A stretch of 34,957 nt of DNA from JAENVT01 sp040006755. GTDB lineage: Bacteria; Actinomycetota; Acidimicrobiia; Acidimicrobiales; Ilumatobacteraceae. This document shows, piece after piece, positions 7,965 through 15,621 of the stretch. Positions within the stretch are counted from its first letter, which is position 1, and every line of letters begins with the position of its first letter. The stretch spans positions 1-34,957 of the forward strand of contig JBDTWJ010000018.1 in assembly GCA_040006755.1 (NCBI GenBank), written 5' to 3'. The notes under the pieces were generated by a model, which saw nothing but the letters and a program-made list of their open reading frames with translations, made no database searches and was not told the DNA's origin. Made by a program: the position numbers and the translations under genes.

Positions 7965-8912
7965 ATGTCCGCTCCGAGCCCTCGGGCCATGGCGGAGTTT
8001 GCGGCCTCTCGTCATGGTGTCGTCGTTCGCAGCCAGGCCGCCTCATTCGGATTCACGCCCCGGGACATCAGACTTGCCAAGGAACGGGGCTGGATCACCG
8101 AACCAGTTCGAGGAGTGCTGGTGGTCAGCGGCTATCCGCCGACGTGGGAGCAGCAGCTGGCAATTGCTTCAGTCGCAACGGTCGCTCGCCCGGTGGTCAG
8201 CAACGGAGCGTCGGCACGCCTGTTTGGACTTGACGGCTTTGACACAGCGGCCCCCCAGCTCATGGTGCTTCGGCCGAGCCGTCTCAGCCAGGCAGTAGTG
8301 GCGGGAATCGCCGTCCACCAGACCTCGCGGCTCGACTCATGCGATCGATACGAGCGCAATGGACTGCCGTGCACGACCTTGGCCAGGACCCTTAGTGACC
8401 TCGGCTCGAGCGAATCCAAGGAGATGGTCTGGCGTGCGCTGATCTCCGCCCGGCGGATTCATCGAGTGAACCCGCTGTGGTTGCAGCAGACGGCGGTTCG
8501 TCTTCATCGTCCGGGCCAGCAAGGGACTGGCGTGTTGATGCAGGCACTACACAGGTGGAACGCCGAAGGGACCCTGCCAGACAGCTGGTTCGAGGAGTTG
8601 CTCAGGCGGCTGCTCGACCATCCCGAGATTCCACCCATCGCGCCGCAGTACGTCCTCTCTACCGATGCTGGCGCGTTCGTTGCCCGTATCGATCTGGCCA
8701 TTCCCGCAGTTCGTCTCGGCATTGAAGGTCACAGCCGAGAGTTCCATTTCGGCCCCGTTCGTGAGGCTGCCGACGAGGACCGCGACCTGCGAGTGGCGGC
8801 TTGCGGGTGGGAGCTGCTCTACCTCGGTTGGTATGCGCAGCGTCGTCCAGCCGAAGTTGTGCAGCTCATCGCCAAGGTCTGCCGTGCGCGCCTGGCACTG
8901 CGAAGTGCGTAG
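7965..8912 (+). CDS. AbiEi-like wHTH protein with C-terminal DUF559-like nuclease-fold domain
   Basis: 315 residues from ATG 7965; the frame is open back to a GTG at 7887 inside the palindrome. The N-terminal part (about 8-55) looks like the winged helix of AbiEi-type antitoxins (RDIRLAKERGWITEPVRGVLVV), followed by the family's middle region (SNGASARLFGLDGF, TTLARTLSDLG). The C-terminal part (about 235-300) resembles DUF559/very-short-patch-like folds: Asp243 in RIDLA, Glu254 in GIEGHS, then RDLRVAACGWELLYLGW. The usual acidic or Lys residue after the Glu appears to be His256, so catalysis is uncertain. No AbiEii-like toxin gene is adjacent. The last residues and the TAG stop lie within the right palindromic repeat. 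Role unknown; a stand-alone defence or selfish-element function is possible. Confidence 0.78.
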   Translation: MSAPSPRAMAEFAASRHGVVVRSQAASFGFTPRDIRLAKERGWITEPVRGVLVVSGYPPTWEQQLAIASVATVARPVVSNGASARLFGLDGFDTAAPQLMVLRPSRLSQAVVAGIAVHQTSRLDSCDRYERNGLPCTTLARTLSDLGSSESKEMVWRALISARRIHRVNPLWLQQTAVRLHRPGQQGTGVLMQALHRWNAEGTLPDSWFEELLRRLLDHPEIPPIAPQYVLSTDAGAFVARIDLAIPAVRLGIEGHSREFHFGPVREAADEDRDLRVAACGWELLYLGWYAQRRPAEVVQLIAKVCRARLALRSA

Positions 8913-8947
8913 CGCCGATGCAGACAGTGCGCATCGACAGTACGCAC
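8901..8947 (-). repeat. 47-base palindromic repeat, copy 2 (right end of the AbiEi-like gene, inverted)
   Basis: Inverted relative to copy 1. Its outer stem is GTGCGTA (8905-8911) with TACGCAC (8941-8947), and its inner stem is CGATGC (8916-8921) with GCATCG (8931-8936). The stop codon of the AbiEi-like gene (TAG, 8910-8912) lies inside it. The 13-base string TGCGAAGTGCGTA occurs in the same orientation at 7868-7880 and 8899-8911. It may also act as a terminator between this gene and the convergent MBL gene. Confidence 0.75.
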
Positions 8948-8959
8948 ATCTGGTGAGGA

Positions 8960-9715
8960 CTACGCGGCGTGTACCAACGAGGCTTCGCGTACGTCGCGCC
9001 ACTGATCGATGTCGTGGGCGGTGAGGATCTCGGCGTGCAATGAGGTCAGCACCTTCAGGCTGGCTGTGGCTTGGTCGCCGTCGGTCGGCCGGCCGGTCGG
9101 GCGGTGCTCGACGATCGCTTGCTTCGTGTATGCGGCGTCGCCGGCACACACAAAGCTGCGTCCATCCGTGAACGACACGTGCAATGCCTGGTGGCCAGGG
9201 GTGTGGCCGGGCGTCGAAACCAGCCGGAGGCCGGGCATGAGATCGAACGTTTCGTCGTAGTCCCACGGCGCGGGGTTCAACTCCGCGAGATCGCCGGCCA
9301 ATACCCCACTCGGCTTCGTCAGCCGAGTGAGCGCCCATTCCAGCTCGCGGGCGCGCACATATTCATGAGCCACTGGAAAGGCTGCGTTCCGGCCAGCGTG
9401 GTCGAAGTGGAGGTGTGAGTTGACGACCCACCGCACCTCGTCGATCGAATACCCGGCCTGCCTCAAGCGCTCGTCGACCAATGCATGACGGGGACACCGG
9501 ATCTCGAAGAACGACAACATCGCGCCGAAGTGTGCACGTGGGTCGGGACCACAACAGGCTTCGTGGACACCGGTGTCGAACACGAGCACACCGTCATCGG
9601 TATCGACGGCGAAACACATCACCGGGACGTCGCCCATGACACCCGTCGGCGCACCGTCGAGCAAGCCGCTGACATCGGTGTACAGATCGCCGCATCGCAG
9701 TGCCCACAGCTTCAC
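8960..9715 (-). CDS. MBL-fold metallo-hydrolase, N-acyl-homoserine-lactonase-like
   Basis: About 251 residues from GTG 9715 (sequence VKLWALRCGD); an in-frame TTG at 9733 is an alternative, and neither has a convincing ribosome site. The zinc-binding motif is HLHFDHAG (101-108), followed by His171 and His175 in STPGHTPGHQ, Asp193 in AGDAAY and a late His in TAHDID, as in the metallo-beta-lactamase fold. The layout is that of the AHL-lactonase (AiiA/AttM) group, which open lactone rings. No quorum-sensing genes are nearby, so another lactone or ester is just as possible. It is divergent from dapA with a gap of only 45 bases. Confidence 0.85.
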   Translation of the reverse strand: MKLWALRCGDLYTDVSGLLDGAPTGVMGDVPVMCFAVDTDDGVLVFDTGVHEACCGPDPRAHFGAMLSFFEIRCPRHALVDERLRQAGYSIDEVRWVVNSHLHFDHAGRNAAFPVAHEYVRARELEWALTRLTKPSGVLAGDLAELNPAPWDYDETFDLMPGLRLVSTPGHTPGHQALHVSFTDGRSFVCAGDAAYTKQAIVEHRPTGRPTDGDQATASLKVLTSLHAEILTAHDIDQWRDVREASLVHAA

Positions 9716-9747
9716 GAATCGACCGTACCCCAACTGCCGATGTCATC

Positions 9748-9753
9748 TACGAT
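9748..9753 (+). promoter_or_regulatory. Putative -10 box of dapA (leaderless)
   Basis: TACGAT is followed by seven bases and then the dapA ATG (9761). No ribosome site is seen and no good -35 match lies at the expected distance. The spacing implies a transcript beginning at the start codon. Confidence 0.4.
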
Positions 9754-9760
9754 TGCACCC

Positions 9761-10672
9761 ATGGCTCGATTCGGACGCGTGCTCACCGCGATGGTCACTC
9801 CCTTCGACAGCGACGGAGGTCTCGATCTCGAAGCCGCGAAGGTGCTCGCCAAGTACCTGCAGGATCATGGCAACGATGGCCTCGTGATCGCCGGCACCAC
9901 CGGCGAAGCGCCGACGTTGAACGACGATGAACGGCTGTCGCTGTTCGCCGCTGTGATCGAGTCCGTGACCATTCCCGTGATCGCCGGCACCGGCACCTAC
10001 GACACTCGTCATTCGGTACATCTCACGAAGGAAGCCGAGTCGCTCGGTGCTGCAGGTGTGCTCGCCGTCTGCCCGTACTACAACCGTCCGTCGCAGGCCG
10101 GCATCGAGGGTCACATGCGCGCGATTGCCGCAGCCAGCGACCTACCGGTGATGGTGTACGACATCCCGGTTCGCACGGGTCGCAAGATCTCCACGGCCAC
10201 GTTGTTGAAGTTGTTCCGCGAAGTTCCCAACATCGTTGCGCTGAAAGACGCCGCCGCCAACCCCGGCGAGACCGCTGCCGTGATCAGTTCCATGCCTGCC
10301 GGCTCCGAGGCATACAGCGGCGACGACCTCATGACCCTGCCGCTTCTGGCCAGCGGGGTCGCCGGAACAGTCGGCGTGGCGACTCACTGGACGGGCGAGG
10401 ATCACCAGGAGATGTTCGACCTGTGGGAGAAGGGCGACACCGAGGGCGCCCGCCTCATCAACTGCCGGATGTTGGAGAGTTTTGCGTTCGAGACCGGCGA
10501 CGACGCGCCGAACCCCATTCCTACCAAGGCCATGATGCGCTACCTGGGCATTCCGGTCGGACAGGCCCGTTTGCCGATGGGCGATGCCCCGGATTTCGTC
10601 GAGGCGCGTGCCCCCGAGGTGTGGGCCAACCTGCAACGATGGAGAGATGCCTTTCCCGACCGTCCACTGTGA
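9761..10672 (+). CDS. dapA: 4-hydroxy-tetrahydrodipicolinate synthase
   Basis: 303 residues, full-length class I aldolase barrel. It condenses pyruvate with aspartate semialdehyde, the first committed step toward diaminopimelate and lysine. The Schiff-base lysine is Lys162 in IVALKDA and the catalytic tyrosine is Tyr133 in VMVYDIPVRTGR. The GTTGEAPTL phosphate/threonine segment and the YYNRPSQ segment are also present. It stands directly before rnj, an order common in actinobacteria. ATG 9761 begins the family's standard N-terminus (FGRVLTAMVTPF); the longer upstream frame is not supported. Confidence 0.95.
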   Translation: MARFGRVLTAMVTPFDSDGGLDLEAAKVLAKYLQDHGNDGLVIAGTTGEAPTLNDDERLSLFAAVIESVTIPVIAGTGTYDTRHSVHLTKEAESLGAAGVLAVCPYYNRPSQAGIEGHMRAIAAASDLPVMVYDIPVRTGRKISTATLLKLFREVPNIVALKDAAANPGETAAVISSMPAGSEAYSGDDLMTLPLLASGVAGTVGVATHWTGEDHQEMFDLWEKGDTEGARLINCRMLESFAFETGDDAPNPIPTKAMMRYLGIPVGQARLPMGDAPDFVEARAPEVWANLQRWRDAFPDRPL

Positions 10673-10701
10673 TCCATCTTTGATGAGAGCGGTGCGTACT
10701 G

Positions 10702-12363
10702 ATGGCTGAATCCGTACGGGTGGTCTTCCTTGGCGGTCTCGGCGAGATCGGCCGCAACTGCATGGCCATCGAACAGCAGGACAAGGTGCTGTTGATAGAC
10801 GTCGGATTGATGTTCCCCGATGCCGACATGCACGGCATCGATCTGGTGTTGCCCGACTTCACATGGTTGCGCGAGAACGCCGACCGCATCGTCGGTGTTG
10901 TGGCGACTCACGGTCACGAAGACCATGTCGGCGCGTTGCATTATCTACTGCGAGAACTGAGCTTCCCGATCTTCGGTTCTGCGGTCACCCTTGGCCTCGC
11001 TCGCAACCGCATCGAGGAAGCTGGGCTGTTGGGAAAGACCGAGCTGATCGTTGTTGCCGACGGCGAGCGCCGCATGATCGGCCCGTTCGATGTCGAGTTC
11101 ATCCCGGTCACCCATTCGGTGCCGCACGCGCATGCAATCGCGATTCACACACCCCAGGGCGTGATTCTGCATTCGGGCGACTTCAAGCTCGACCTCACAC
11201 CCGTCGATGGTCGTCGCACCGACCTGGCGCGCATCGGCTCCATCTCCTCCAACGAGGGTATTCGACTGCTGTTGGCGGATTCCACCAATGCGGAAGAAAA
11301 GGGTCACTCTCCTTCCGAGACCAGTGTTGGTTCGGTGCTGCGCGCCCTGTTCGCCGAGCAGCGTGGCCAGCGGATCATTACGGCCAGCTTCGCCAGCCAC
11401 CTTCATCGCATCCAGCAGATCGCAGACGCGGCCGTCGCCGAGGGCCGCGTCGTTGCGACGCTCGGCCTCAGCATGAAGAAGAACGTTCGCATGGGCCGCG
11501 ATCTCGGGGTCATCAAGATCCCCGACAAGTCTCTCGTCGACATCGAAGACATCGATGGCTACCCTCCGGGCAAGGTTTGCGTGATCTCCACGGGCTCGCA
11601 GGGTGAACCGATGTCGGCGCTCGCGCTTTTGGGCCGCGGCGAGAACAAGTGGGTCAAGATCGGCGACACCGACACGATCATCCTCTCGAGCCATGCGATT
11701 CCGGGTAACGAGAGCAACGTCAACCGGGTGATCGACGGCCTCCTCCGTGCAGGTGCGCAGGTGATCCACTCCGGCGTCGCCGACGTCCACGCCACCGGTC
11801 ACGCGCAGGCCGACGAGCTGAAGACGTACCTGTCGTTGACCACTCCCGAATTCTTCGTCCCCATCCACGGCGAGTATCGCCACATGGTCGCCAACGCCAA
11901 GCTCGCGTACCTCATGGGCGTGCCTCGCGCTCATGTGATCGTCTGCGAAGACGGTGACGTGCTGACCCTCAGCGACGACGGGCTTGCCGCGACGGGCCGC
12001 GTTCCCGCTGGCTACCTCTACGTCGACGGCATCGTCGGCGATGTCGGCCAAGGCGTGCTGCGGGATCGCAAGATGTTGGCAGAAGAGGGTGTCGTCGTGG
12101 TCGTCGTCACCGTCGACATCGAGTCCGGCAAGGTTCTGGTTGGTCCAGAGATCATCACCCGCGGCTGGGTGTACGCGCCCGAGGCCGAAGACCTGCTCGA
12201 CGAAGCCTGCGACGCTGTCGCCGCGGCGGTCGAAAAGACGCTCGCCGCCGGCGTGCGCGACGTCGAAGCGCTCGAGCGCGATGTGCGCCGGGCCGCCGGC
12301 AAGTTCGTCAGCGAGCGCACCAAGCGTCGGCCGATGATCGTGCCAGTCGTCATGGAAGCCTGA
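10702..12363 (+). CDS. rnj: Ribonuclease J
   Basis: 553 residues, beta-CASP metallo-beta-lactamase ribonuclease that degrades and matures RNA by endonuclease and 5'-3' exonuclease activity. The zinc motif is HGHEDH (70-75), with THSVPHA, LHSGDFKLD and DSTNAE following, and the beta-CASP region carries STGSQGEP, SSHAIPGNE and HATGHAQ. A C-terminal domain of about 100 residues is present. It starts 29 bases after the dapA stop and is followed after only 6 bases by a lipoprotein gene, so the three may share a transcript. Confidence 0.95.
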   Translation: MAESVRVVFLGGLGEIGRNCMAIEQQDKVLLIDVGLMFPDADMHGIDLVLPDFTWLRENADRIVGVVATHGHEDHVGALHYLLRELSFPIFGSAVTLGLARNRIEEAGLLGKTELIVVADGERRMIGPFDVEFIPVTHSVPHAHAIAIHTPQGVILHSGDFKLDLTPVDGRRTDLARIGSISSNEGIRLLLADSTNAEEKGHSPSETSVGSVLRALFAEQRGQRIITASFASHLHRIQQIADAAVAEGRVVATLGLSMKKNVRMGRDLGVIKIPDKSLVDIEDIDGYPPGKVCVISTGSQGEPMSALALLGRGENKWVKIGDTDTIILSSHAIPGNESNVNRVIDGLLRAGAQVIHSGVADVHATGHAQADELKTYLSLTTPEFFVPIHGEYRHMVANAKLAYLMGVPRAHVIVCEDGDVLTLSDDGLAATGRVPAGYLYVDGIVGDVGQGVLRDRKMLAEEGVVVVVVTVDIESGKVLVGPEIITRGWVYAPEAEDLLDEACDAVAAAVEKTLAAGVRDVEALERDVRRAAGKFVSERTKRRPMIVPVVMEA

Positions 12364-12369
12364 CGACGA

Positions 12370-12915
12370 GTGGTTCCAGCGTCGGCCGCTCGCCGATTGA
12401 CCGTCGCTGCAATGCTTCTGGTTTCGTGCAGCGGGGGCGGGCCGTCGTCGGGCACACAGCCGCCGGTGTCGACCACGGTTGTCATATCGCAGTCGGTAGA
12501 CCCGCCTCGTGTCGATCTCATCGACGACGCTGTCGCCGCACTCGAGGCACAGCTCGGCGGTCCCCAACAGTTCTTCGAGATCAACGCCACGTCGAGCCTG
12601 GTCAACCTGATCGTCGCGTTGAACGATGGCACGGTTGCCCAGCCATGGGTGTACGTCCAGGGTGACCTGTCGTCGTCAGAAGGCGCCGAGGCCAGCGGCT
12701 TCAGCTTCTCCGGTACCGCGCTCGACTTCGACCCCGACACGGTGCTCAGCAAACTGCAAGCCGAACTGCCCCAATCGAGCCCTGACCTGTTCTTCGTCGA
12801 AGGCGGCCAAGGCGGCGTCGTGCAGTACAGCGTGGCCGTGACATCGAAGCAGGGTGGGCAGTTGGTCGTCGTTGTCGGTCCTGATGGCACCATCCAGTCG
12901 GTGGACGCCGGCTGA
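12370..12915 (+). CDS. Small secreted lipoprotein of unknown function
   Basis: 181 residues from GTG 12370. A short basic start (SAARR) is followed by a hydrophobic stretch ending in a lipobox, LLVSC, with Cys at about 20, then a Ser/Gly/Thr-rich linker (about 21-40). The mature part has no domain I recognise; it is acidic and beta-rich, with repeated DG/GG turns. The stretch DAVAALEAQLGGPQQFFEINAT opens the folded part. It is squeezed between rnj and ftsK, 6 bases after rnj, and reads as an exported lipid-anchored protein. Function not assigned. Confidence 0.75.
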   Translation: MVPASAARRLTVAAMLLVSCSGGGPSSGTQPPVSTTVVISQSVDPPRVDLIDDAVAALEAQLGGPQQFFEINATSSLVNLIVALNDGTVAQPWVYVQGDLSSSEGAEASGFSFSGTALDFDPDTVLSKLQAELPQSSPDLFFVEGGQGGVVQYSVAVTSKQGGQLVVVVGPDGTIQSVDAG

Positions 12916-12961
12916 CAGTGCCCCGCTTCGGTAACACCCCCTTGGTACCGTTGGAACCTCT

Positions 12962-15322
12962 ATGACGACATGGGGTTCCCCAAGGAAGCGGTCGAAGACG
13001 ACGACTTCTGCCAAGCGCGCCCCCGTCAAGGCGCCGCCGCCGCCGACTCCTGCGCCCACGTCGCGCCGCGGGCAGGCGTCGGCCGAGCTTCGCGAAGCCA
13101 TCGAGGGGCGCGAGAACGAATTCGCCGGCATCGGCTTCATCGCTGTCGGTGTGCTGCTCGGAATGGCCATCTACCTCAATCTGGCTGGTCCGCTGGGGCG
13201 CGGCACCGAAACCGTCGTCGGTTGGCTCACGGGTTTGGGCCGGTTCGTCGTTCCTATAGCGCTGATCGCCGTCGGTGTCGCACTCGTCGGCAAGGGGCAG
13301 AGCATGCGCCGCTTCCGGCTTGCCATCGGCTGGGGGCTGCTGGGACTCTCGCTGCTCGGGCTGTTGCACGTGGTGCGTGGGCCCGACAAGATCATGGCCG
13401 ACTTCGACACGCTCGGCCGGGCGGGTGGCTGGATCGGTGCGCTCGTCGGCGAACCGCTGCGCAGCCTGATCGCGTCCGGTGGGGCAATCGTCGTACTGGT
13501 CGCGACGTGCATCGGCGGTGCACTCGTGTTGACCGGCGCATCGTTGCGATCGATGCTGACCCACACCGGCAAAGGCGTCGGCGCCGTCGCGATGCCGCTC
13601 GGCCGTCGGGCACGCACGGCGTTCGGCAACGTGTCGACCCTGCGCAGCGACCGGCAGGGCTCTCGCGAACTGCCCATGCCAACGGTGTACGACGCCGCTC
13701 TCGACGATGATTGGGAGGAGCCAGACAACAAGCCGCGCAAGGCTCGGGTACCGCGTCCGCTTCCTCCTCCCGGGTCGGTCGATCCCGGCTTGACCGAGCA
13801 GTCCGAGCTGGAGCTCGGCCCGGGCGCTCAGCGCGGCCAATGGGTGTTGCCACCGGCGAACTACCTCACCCGATCAGCGCAGCACGCCGTCAACAAGCCC
13901 GAGGTCGAGGCTCGCGGTCGAACCCTGGTCGATGCGTTGACATCGCACGGTGTCGAGACCAATCTGCTCGGCCAGACCGTTGGTCCTACGGTGACGCGCT
14001 ACGAACTCGAGCTCGGTTCGGGCGTCAAGGTCGCCAGGGTCACCAGCCTCAACCGCGACATCGCCTATGCGATGGCCGCCACCGATGTGCGCATCCTTGC
14101 GCCCATCCCCGGTCGCACCGCCATCGGCGTCGAGGTCCCCAACCACACTCGTCAGCTCGTCAGTCTCGGCGACATCATGGCGTCGCCGGAGGCGAAGACC
14201 GCGACACATCCGCTCGACGTTGCCATCGGCAAAGACATCGCCGGCCGTTCGGTGTTCCTCAACCTCGCTACAACGCCGCACCTGCTGATCGCCGGCACGA
14301 CCGGCGCGGGCAAGAGCAGCGGCCTCAACTGCATCCTGACATCCATCCTCATGCGCAGCACGCCCGATCAGGTTCGGCTCATCCTCATCGACCCGAAGCA
14401 GGTCGAGATGGGTCAGTACAACCGGCTGCCGCACCTGCTCACCCAGCCGGTGACGAACCCCAAGAAGGCCGCCAATGCACTGGGGTGGGCCGTCAAGGAG
14501 ATGGAGAAGCGGTACGACCTGCTGTTCGAGGTCGGCTTCCGCGACATCGCTGGCTACAACGCGGCCTACGACCGCGGTGAGCTGAAACCCGAACCGGGAT
14601 CCGACCGTCAGTTCGAACGGATGCATTACATCGTCATCATCGTCGACGAGCTCAACGATCTCATGATGGTCGCAGCACGCGATGTGGAGGAAAGCATCAC
14701 CCGCATCGCCCAGAAGGCCCGCGCCGTGGGCGTGCACCTGATCGTCGCGACGCAGCGACCGTCGGTCAACGTCATCACCGGCGTCATTAAGGCCAACATC
14801 CCGGCGCGTGCTGCCTATGCGGTCAACAGCCTCACCGATAGTCGAGTCATTCTCGATCAGGCCGGCGCCGAGAAGTTGGTGGGCAAGGGCGACATGTTGT
14901 TGCTGCCCGGCAACTCCAACGTCTCGCAACGCATCCAAGGTTCGTTCGTCAGCGAGGAAGAGGTCCGCAAAGTGGTCGCCCACTGGCGACGTCAGGCACC
15001 GGAAGTGGTCTACGTCAGCGGTGTCGAAGGCGAAGAAGACGGCGGCGGCGCCAGCAGCATGTTCGCCGGCAGTGGCGAGGACGACGAAGACGACACGCTC
15101 ATGCGCCAGGCGATGGAACTCGTGGTGCGCAGCCAACTCGGATCCACGTCGATGCTGCAGCGCAAACTCAAGGTCGGCTTCGCCCGTGCCGGCCGGATCA
15201 TGGACCTGCTCGAGCAGAGCGGCGTCGTTGGGCCCAGCGAGGGTTCGAAGGCCCGTTCGGTGTTGATGACCGTGGAGGAGTTCGAACTGCTGCAGCAGGC
15301 GCAACGCAACCGCGGGATGTAG
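12962..15322 (+). CDS. ftsK: DNA translocase FtsK/SpoIIIE
   Basis: 786 residues. An N-terminal basic, Pro-rich tail (1-45) precedes about four membrane helices (about 50-205), a charged linker, and the RecA-like motor. Walker A is GTTGAGKS (445-452); Walker B has IIVDELNDLMM with Asp562-Glu563. A C-terminal winged-helix gamma domain (about 715-786, SMLQRKLKVGFARAGRIMDLLEQ) would read KOPS-type DNA signals. It pumps chromosome ends through the division septum and triggers dimer resolution. The length is short to normal for actinobacterial FtsK. No ribosome site is obvious at ATG 12962; a TACCGT (12946-12951) lies 10 bases before it. Confidence 0.95.
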   Translation: MTTWGSPRKRSKTTTSAKRAPVKAPPPPTPAPTSRRGQASAELREAIEGRENEFAGIGFIAVGVLLGMAIYLNLAGPLGRGTETVVGWLTGLGRFVVPIALIAVGVALVGKGQSMRRFRLAIGWGLLGLSLLGLLHVVRGPDKIMADFDTLGRAGGWIGALVGEPLRSLIASGGAIVVLVATCIGGALVLTGASLRSMLTHTGKGVGAVAMPLGRRARTAFGNVSTLRSDRQGSRELPMPTVYDAALDDDWEEPDNKPRKARVPRPLPPPGSVDPGLTEQSELELGPGAQRGQWVLPPANYLTRSAQHAVNKPEVEARGRTLVDALTSHGVETNLLGQTVGPTVTRYELELGSGVKVARVTSLNRDIAYAMAATDVRILAPIPGRTAIGVEVPNHTRQLVSLGDIMASPEAKTATHPLDVAIGKDIAGRSVFLNLATTPHLLIAGTTGAGKSSGLNCILTSILMRSTPDQVRLILIDPKQVEMGQYNRLPHLLTQPVTNPKKAANALGWAVKEMEKRYDLLFEVGFRDIAGYNAAYDRGELKPEPGSDRQFERMHYIVIIVDELNDLMMVAARDVEESITRIAQKARAVGVHLIVATQRPSVNVITGVIKANIPARAAYAVNSLTDSRVILDQAGAEKLVGKGDMLLLPGNSNVSQRIQGSFVSEEEVRKVVAHWRRQAPEVVYVSGVEGEEDGGGASSMFAGSGEDDEDDTLMRQAMELVVRSQLGSTSMLQRKLKVGFARAGRIMDLLEQSGVVGPSEGSKARSVLMTVEEFELLQQAQRNRGM

Positions 15323-15341
15323 CTGCCGAACAGCGTCCGGG

Positions 15342-15572
15342 ATGCACGAACTCACGGACGTCACGTCAGGTCTGCGACTCCCCGAAGGCCCGATCGCGAT
15401 GTCCGACGGCTCGGTGATCGTCGTCGATGTCTGCGCGGCGACGCTGATCAACGGGGGAATCACGGTCGTCTCACCCGATGGTTCGTCGATGACGCATGTT
15501 GCGACCGGTGATCCGCTCGCCACCATCATCTGCTTCGGTGAGCATCGCGGCCTGCGACTGAACTACCTCTAG
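15342..15572 (+). pseudogene. Remnant of an SMP-30/gluconolactonase-type protein (internally deleted)
   Basis: A 76-codon frame reads as the N-terminal piece of an SMP-30/LRE-like beta-propeller (GLRLPEGPIAMSDGSVIVVDV) joined directly to a C-terminal piece (GGITVVSPDGSSMTHVATGDPLATIICFG). In full-length relatives these segments are separated by roughly 200 residues, and the usual ending after NICFGG is missing, since a stop follows soon after. The natural reading is a gene reduced by a large in-frame deletion plus loss of its 3' end. It lies between ftsK and rimO. It may still be translated, but a propeller could not fold. The family assignment is from memory of the motif. Confidence 0.55.
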
Positions 15573-15607
15573 GCTTGCACAGCCTCGGGAACGCCGCGGG
15601 CCGTCGG

Positions 15608-15613
15608 TAGCCT
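15608..15613 (+). promoter_or_regulatory. Putative -10 box of rimO (leaderless)
   Basis: TAGCCT is followed by eight bases and GTG 15622. No ribosome site precedes the GTG. The placement agrees with the other putative leaderless starts in the window. Confidence 0.3.
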
Positions 15614-15621
15614 GGTGCGTC

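Noticed and set aside
7965..8912. Classical AbiE toxin-antitoxin pair
   Set aside because: No AbiEii nucleotidyltransferase gene lies on either side; the neighbours are tam and an MBL-fold hydrolase.
10945..12567. 540-codon minus-strand open frame over rnj
   Set aside because: It is antisense to the complete RNase J gene, is rich in His/Arg/Asp runs typical of shadow frames, and has no domain.
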